Assembly: GCF_024612015.1 (NCBI RefSeq)
Contig: NZ_CP102512.1
Span: 6,572,001 to 6,636,000, forward strand
Source of the DNA: Streptomyces sp. CA-210063
GTDB taxonomy: Bacteria; Actinomycetota; Actinomycetes; Streptomycetales; Streptomycetaceae
Direction of reading: 5' to 3'
Length of the DNA: 64,000 nt
Under the pieces are notes generated by a model. The model worked only from the letters and a program-made list of their open reading frames with translations. It was not told the origin of the DNA and did no database searches. The number at the start of each line of letters is the position of its first letter. Position 1 is the first letter of the stretch. Positions 60,058-64,000 of this stretch are shown piece after piece. Made by a program: the position numbers and the translations under genes.

Positions 60058-60346
60058 GGTGATCGTTCCTCTCTCGTACGGGGCCCCGTGGGCGGGCCCG
60101 TACGAGTGAGAGGGCGGTGGGGCCCGAAGCATTACGCGGGTTCGCGGAACTTTTTTCCGACGAGTTCACGGACGAGTTCGCCGAGCAGATCACCCACCCG
60201 ATTCCGGCGCCCGACGGCCGTGTCGTCCCGTAGCAGATCCGTGCTCGAAAGGGGTGGGTCCGGCGGCAGCGGTCATGGGACTTGCCGGCGTCTGGTAGAT
60301 GTGGATGCCCCCTACCAAACCCACGAGCAGATACGGGACGACGGAC

Positions 60347-62032
60347 ATGAGCGCCCCAACCCCGGCCCCCGGCGACGACAGGCCCCGCGAAGGGTATTAC
60401 CCGGACCCGTCCATTCCTGGATATGTCCGGTACTGGAACGGCGCGGCCTGGGTGCCGGGTACGAGCCGTCCGGCGCCCTCCGACGGCGAACCGCTCGCCC
60501 CGCCGCCCGGCTCCGGCCCCGGCTCGGCCGGCGCCGTGGAGGAGACGGGCCCGCACTTCTTCGACGAGGACCCCGCGTCCGGCGGCGAACCGGCCCGCCC
60601 GGCCTCCGACAGCGCCCTGCACGGCTCCCGCCCCGAGCCCGCCACCGCGTGGGGCGCCGACCGCTCCCGCCAGACCGGCTTCGGCGGCGACAAGGACCGC
60701 CGGGTCTCCTGGGGTTCGGCCACGGGCGCCGACCCGCGCGACCCCCGGGTCTCCCTCGCGGCGGACACGGGTGGCGACATCGACTCCGCGGACTCCGGAC
60801 CTACCGCGAGCACGGACGGTACGGCGACGATCCCGCCGACGGAGACCCAGGACGACCCCGGGGCTCCGCAGGGCACGGTGGTCTTCCGCCGCCCGAACAC
60901 GTCCGGGAGCCCGCGGGCGGCCGACAGCGCGGAACCGCCGCAGTCGGACGGCACCATGACGTTCCGCCCGTCCTCCTCGCGCGCGGGACAGCCGGACGGG
61001 GGCGCCGCCGCGACCCCCGGCGTCTTCGGCGCCCCCCTGACGAGCGCCCAGGCAGCCGCCCAGCAGGCCCTGGGGCTCGCCCCCCAGTCCTCCACGCCCT
61101 CGACGGCACCGTCCGGACCGCAGCAGGGCCCGCAGGGTCCGCAGCCGGGTCCGCAGGGTCCGCAGCCGGGCGGCACTGCCCCGGCGGCGGCGGCTGCGGC
61201 TGCTGCGGCGGCGGTCGCTCCTGCCGTACCCGCCGCTCCTGCCGCCCCAGCCACTCCGGTCACCCCGACCACCCCGGCCCAGCGGCAACCGGAGCCGCCG
61301 CAGCCCTCGTTCGGCGGTGCCTTCCCGCAGCAGGCCACGCCCACCCCGCAGCCCGCGCCGGGAGTGCCCCGGCAGGCCGCCGCCCGGCAGTCGGCGGACA
61401 CGCCCATGGCCGTCGGTTCCGGTGGCGGGCAGCCCTCCTGGGCGCAGCAGGTGCACCGGCTCGCGGGGGGTGAGGGGGAGCAGCCGGTCGCGCCGTGGAA
61501 GCCGGTCGTGGAGGACCCGTTCCAGGCGGTGGTGCGGCGGCAGTCGGAGGCCCGCCCCGCGGGGCTCGGCAGACGGCTGGCCGCCCGGCTCGTGGACAGC
61601 CTGGTCGTCGGCGCCGTCACGGCCGGGGCCGCCGTGCCGTTCGGCACGAAGGCGATGGACCACATCAACGAGAAGATCGACGCGGCCAAGCTCTCCGGCG
61701 AGAAGGTCACCGTCTGGCTGGTCGACGGCACGACCTCCGTCTATCTGGGCATCATCCTCGGCGTCCTGTTCCTCGTCAGCGCCCTCTACGAGGTGTTGCC
61801 CACCGCCAAGTGGGGCCGCACCCTCGGCAAGAAGCTGTTCGGTATCGACGTCCGGGACATCGAGGGCCACGAGCCCCCGTCGTTCGGCCGCTCCCTGCGC
61901 CGCTGGCTCGTCCACACCGTCTCCGGGCTGCTCGGCATCGGTGTGATCGGCGTCCTGTGGTGCCTGATCGACAAGCCGTGGCGCCAGTGCTGGCACGACA
62001 AGGCGGCGCACACGTTCGTGGCGGGCAAGTAG
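60347..62032 (+). CDS. RDD-family membrane protein with DUF2510 and Pro-rich region
   Basis: The 561-residue protein starts with a DUF2510 motif (GYYPDPSIPGYVRYWNGAAWVPG, about 17-39). It continues as a long disordered Pro/Gln/Ala region (about 40-400) with QGPQGPQPG repeats and an Ala run, and ends with an RDD domain of three to four membrane helices (GLGRRLAARLVDSLVVGAVTAGAAVPFG ... TLGKKLFGIDVRD ... DKPWRQCWHDKAAHTFV). The function of RDD proteins is mostly unknown; some act in ion transport. ATG 60347 is chosen over upstream GTG codons. Confidence 0.82.
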   Translation: MSAPTPAPGDDRPREGYYPDPSIPGYVRYWNGAAWVPGTSRPAPSDGEPLAPPPGSGPGSAGAVEETGPHFFDEDPASGGEPARPASDSALHGSRPEPATAWGADRSRQTGFGGDKDRRVSWGSATGADPRDPRVSLAADTGGDIDSADSGPTASTDGTATIPPTETQDDPGAPQGTVVFRRPNTSGSPRAADSAEPPQSDGTMTFRPSSSRAGQPDGGAAATPGVFGAPLTSAQAAAQQALGLAPQSSTPSTAPSGPQQGPQGPQPGPQGPQPGGTAPAAAAAAAAAAVAPAVPAAPAAPATPVTPTTPAQRQPEPPQPSFGGAFPQQATPTPQPAPGVPRQAAARQSADTPMAVGSGGGQPSWAQQVHRLAGGEGEQPVAPWKPVVEDPFQAVVRRQSEARPAGLGRRLAARLVDSLVVGAVTAGAAVPFGTKAMDHINEKIDAAKLSGEKVTVWLVDGTTSVYLGIILGVLFLVSALYEVLPTAKWGRTLGKKLFGIDVRDIEGHEPPSFGRSLRRWLVHTVSGLLGIGVIGVLWCLIDKPWRQCWHDKAAHTFVAGK

Positions 62033-62181
62033 CGGTACGGGCGTCGCACCTTGCGGGAGCGGTGCGGGCGCCGCGCCGGGTGAGTGGCGAACGGGCCGGA
62101 CGGGGAATGCGTACGGAGCCTCGTACCCCGGACGGCCCCGTGCCGGATGCGGAGCCGGGGGGTTCGCGGTCGACTCGGGCC

Positions 62182-62889
62182 ATGAGTACCGAACCGCCGC
62201 CCTACGGATCTGGTCAGTCCCCGGACGACGACCCGTTCAGGAAGCAGCAGCCCCCGCCGCACCAGGGCGGCGGCTCCCCGTACGACCGCCCGCCCCAGGA
62301 ACCGCCGTACGGCGGCGGCCAGGAACCGCCGTACGGAAGCCAGCCGCCGCCGTACGGTGGTGGTCCCTATGGCGGCGGCGGTGGTCCCTACGGCGGTGAC
62401 CCCTATGGCGGTGGGCAGTACCCCAATGACCCGCTCTCGGGCATGCCGCCGCTCGCCGACAGCGGTAAGCGGGTGCTCGCGCGCATCCTCGACATGATCC
62501 TCGTGGGGATCGTGGTGGGGCTGCTGGCGTGGGCGTTCAGGATCAGCCAGTACACCGTGGACTCGGGCGACTTCGAGTTCGGCAAGTCCCTGGCGCAGGA
62601 GGCGCTCGCCGCGATCCTCTACATCGGGTACGACACCTACTTCACCGTCAAGGACGGCCGCACCCTCGGCAAGCGGCTGATGAAGCTGCGGGTGGCGAAC
62701 CTCAACGACGGCTCCACGCCCTCCCTCCAGACCGCTCTGACGCGCGCGGCCGTGCTGTGGATCCCCTTCGCCTTCTGCTGCTGCTGCGTCTGGACCGCGA
62801 TCGCGGGCGGCTGGAGCTTCTTCGACAAGCCCTACAAGCAGGGGCTGCACGACAAGGCGGCCAAGACGGTGGTGATCAGCACCGGTTGA
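62182..62889 (+). CDS. RDD-family membrane protein
   Basis: The 235-residue protein has a Pro/Gly/Tyr-rich leader (1-85, PYGGG repeats) and an RDD domain (GKRVLARILDMILVGIVVGLLAWAF ... GRTLGKRLMKLRVANLNDGSTPSL ... FFDKPYKQGLHDKAAKTVVI). A cluster of four adjacent Cys (AFCCCCVW) lies in the last membrane helix and could be acylated. It is paralogous to the preceding gene, from which it is separated by 149 bases. Confidence 0.85.
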   Translation: MSTEPPPYGSGQSPDDDPFRKQQPPPHQGGGSPYDRPPQEPPYGGGQEPPYGSQPPPYGGGPYGGGGGPYGGDPYGGGQYPNDPLSGMPPLADSGKRVLARILDMILVGIVVGLLAWAFRISQYTVDSGDFEFGKSLAQEALAAILYIGYDTYFTVKDGRTLGKRLMKLRVANLNDGSTPSLQTALTRAAVLWIPFAFCCCCVWTAIAGGWSFFDKPYKQGLHDKAAKTVVISTG

Positions 62890-63019
62890 CCGAAGAGAGC
62901 CGGCTGGACCGGGGGAGGGTGGGACGAGACGGCACGGCACGACACGACGACGGCGGGTCCGGGATCCATGATCCACGGGCCCGCCGAAGCGTTTCAGCAA
63001 GCTGTCACCCAGTGCCGGT

Positions 63020-63319
63020 TCAGGAACCCGTCCGTTCGTGCACCGGCTCCCGTACGGCTTCGGACTCCACGGCGGCCGGTGTCGGGGCCGGGGCGGTGGT
63101 GGATGCCGTGGAGCGCGCGACGGTCCTGCTCGCGGGCTTGGGGGCGGGCTTGGGCAGCGGCACGGTCAGTGCGACGAGCAGGCCGAGGGCGAGGGCGGAA
63201 AGGGCGATCACCGTGATGCCCACGCCGGAACTCGTCTGTGACAGCAGCAGCATGGCGAGGGTGGACAAGATCACGGTGCAGGAGCCGTAGGCGAGCTGTG
63301 CGGTCGTCGGACGAGGCAT
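63020..63319 (-). CDS. Small membrane protein of unknown function
   Basis: The 99-residue protein has two adjacent hydrophobic segments (about 9-28, LAYGSCTVILSTLAMLLLSQ, and 33-53, VGITVIALSALALGLLVALTV) and a Pro/Thr-rich tail that is probably cytoplasmic or cell-wall facing. No family is recognised. It is divergent from the secreted-protein gene at 63795. Confidence 0.7.
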   Translation of the reverse strand: MPRPTTAQLAYGSCTVILSTLAMLLLSQTSSGVGITVIALSALALGLLVALTVPLPKPAPKPASRTVARSTASTTAPAPTPAAVESEAVREPVHERTGS

Positions 63320-63794
63320 GGCAATCGTGTCCTCGGGTGGGTCTCCCCGTGCCTCTCACAATGGGGGGAGGGTTACGGATACGAATCAAAGGTGAAGCAG
63401 TGCCGTCGGCTTGGCTTTCGCCGACTTCCGGCGCTCCGCCAATCGACTCTATTCGCCAGGGTGCCCGAGTGGAACGACGGGTAAGCGTGACCTGACACAC
63501 GGTGCCGGGTGCACAGGGGGCGCACGGAGTCATGGCGTCCGGCGGCAGGAGGCATATGCGCGCCGGGTGAGGGGTGCGCGGGGATGTGTGGACGGTGCAC
63601 GTAACGTCCGGATAACGAACAGGCGCTTCCTGTGGACGCCGATAATGCACTTGACCTGTCCAAGTCAAGATCTGTTTTTTATCTCGAAACTCCGGTCGAA
63701 TGACGTCACTTGACTACACGCGTATACCGCGCGCGGACTCCTCCACGACCGGGGCATCCCCTTCCGCGCGAACGGGCGCGGGGGAGGACCTCAA
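63320..63794. other. Long intergenic region upstream of a secreted-protein gene
   Basis: No gene is supported. CTTGAC (63650-63655) and GTCAAG (63664-63669) form an inverted repeat followed by ATCTGTTTTTT, which could act as a weak intrinsic terminator or operator. The promoter of the gene at 63795 should lie in the last 120 bases. Confidence 0.4.
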
Positions 63795-64000
63795 GTGACC
63801 AGTAGACCCTGGACATCCAGAGCGGCCGCTATCGGCGTCGCGGTCGCCACGGCGGCCGCGACGTTGTCGGGCCTCACGGTGGCGCAGGCCGCCGAGGGTG
63901 CGCCCGCGGCGGCTGTGGACCGGCAGGACCCGGCGGACCACGAGCACGCCGACCATGACCTCGAAGGCCCTCTGAGCAAGACTCAGGAGGCCCAGCGCGA
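63795..64000 (+). CDS. N-terminus of a secreted protein, possibly an M6-type (immune inhibitor A) protease (partial)
   Basis: GTG 63795 opens a frame that runs off the window. Residues 1-38 are a signal peptide (basic TSRPWTSRAA, hydrophobic IGVAVATAAATLSGLTVAQAA with an AQA-type cleavage site). The next residues are acidic and His-rich (DPADHEHADHDLEGPLSKTQEAQR), like the propeptide start of M6 metalloproteases. In S. coelicolor a secreted protease gene (SCO2920) follows this gene set. The catalytic part lies outside the window. Confidence 0.65.
   Translation, partial: MTSRPWTSRAAAIGVAVATAAATLSGLTVAQAAEGAPAAAVDRQDPADHEHADHDLEGPLSKTQEAQR

Noticed and set aside
63455..63495. tRNA-like GGTGCCCGAGTGG string
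   Set aside because: Resembles the D-arm of a Leu/Ser tRNA but no acceptor, anticodon or T arm can be folded around it.

Overview
The window is high-GC actinobacterial chromosome and almost certainly comes from a Streptomyces species. The recognisable genes (a matB-like glycan synthase, nnaR/narK, sigU with its anti-sigma factor, a HelD-type ATPase, malic enzyme, hupA, murA, hpd and an ssgG-like SALP) stand in the order I recall for the S. coelicolor core chromosome around SCO2963 down to SCO2920. Starts are often GTG, codons are strongly GC3-biased, and a dispersed palindromic repeat typical of the genus occurs at least five times between genes.

Layout. 1-4900: surface-glycan genes (end of a Pro-rich protein, deacetylase/glycosyltransferase, acyltransferase) and a Pro-rich membrane protein. 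4909-5560: a DUF397 protein beside a broken HTH/DUF5753 regulator. 5689-18956: a compact element built from siphovirus-type tail genes, nearly all on the minus strand. Read right to left it holds a Cys-rich protein, a small HTH protein, a tail terminator, a tube protein, overlapping tail-assembly chaperones with an apparent programmed -1 frameshift, a fibre-like protein, a 338-residue tape measure, a distal tail protein, a tail hub, an endolysin, a holin and a coiled-coil membrane protein. No terminase, portal, capsid or integrase is present. An HTH regulator sits at its right edge. A TerF-like VWA gene is embedded on the opposite strand, and a LexA-type box lies inside.

19,000-32,762: the core resumes with nitrate/nitrite transport and its regulator (narK, nnaR), a CGNR zinc-finger protein next to a MITE-like inverted repeat, sigU and anti-sigma factor, a HelD-like ATPase, a structured RNA or leader ahead of malic enzyme, hupA, murA, a YqgE/AlgH protein and a DUF3039 protein. 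32,986-37,875: an ABC sugar importer plus GH20 hexosaminidase, preceded by a DasR-like site, looks like an N-acetylglucosamine or chitooligosaccharide uptake operon. 38,157-43,143: a three-subunit molybdenum hydroxylase whose large subunit lacks the expected catalytic Glu. 43,302-46,239: a SUKH-like protein overlapping a tRNA-Cys gene, an MFS transporter and an RHH/Doc toxin-antitoxin pair.

46,422-64,000: an SF2 helicase, IclR and MarR regulators with an alpha/beta hydrolase, a secreted S16-type protease, a glycine-betaine-type ABC transporter whose ATPase has lost the Walker A lysine and which has no binding protein next to it, an Lrp regulator divergent from hpd, a TPR protein, a glycolate-oxidase-like flavoprotein, an SsgA-like protein, two RDD membrane proteins and the start of a secreted protein.

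The most unusual content is the headless tail element. Two identical-spaced palindromes (GTTGCG-N8-CGCAAC) in front of its operons, a near-consensus SOS box, intrinsic terminators dividing it into transcription units, and lysis genes at the end together suggest a regulated, DNA-damage-responsive F-type tailocin-like particle rather than random prophage debris. This is inferred from sequence only.
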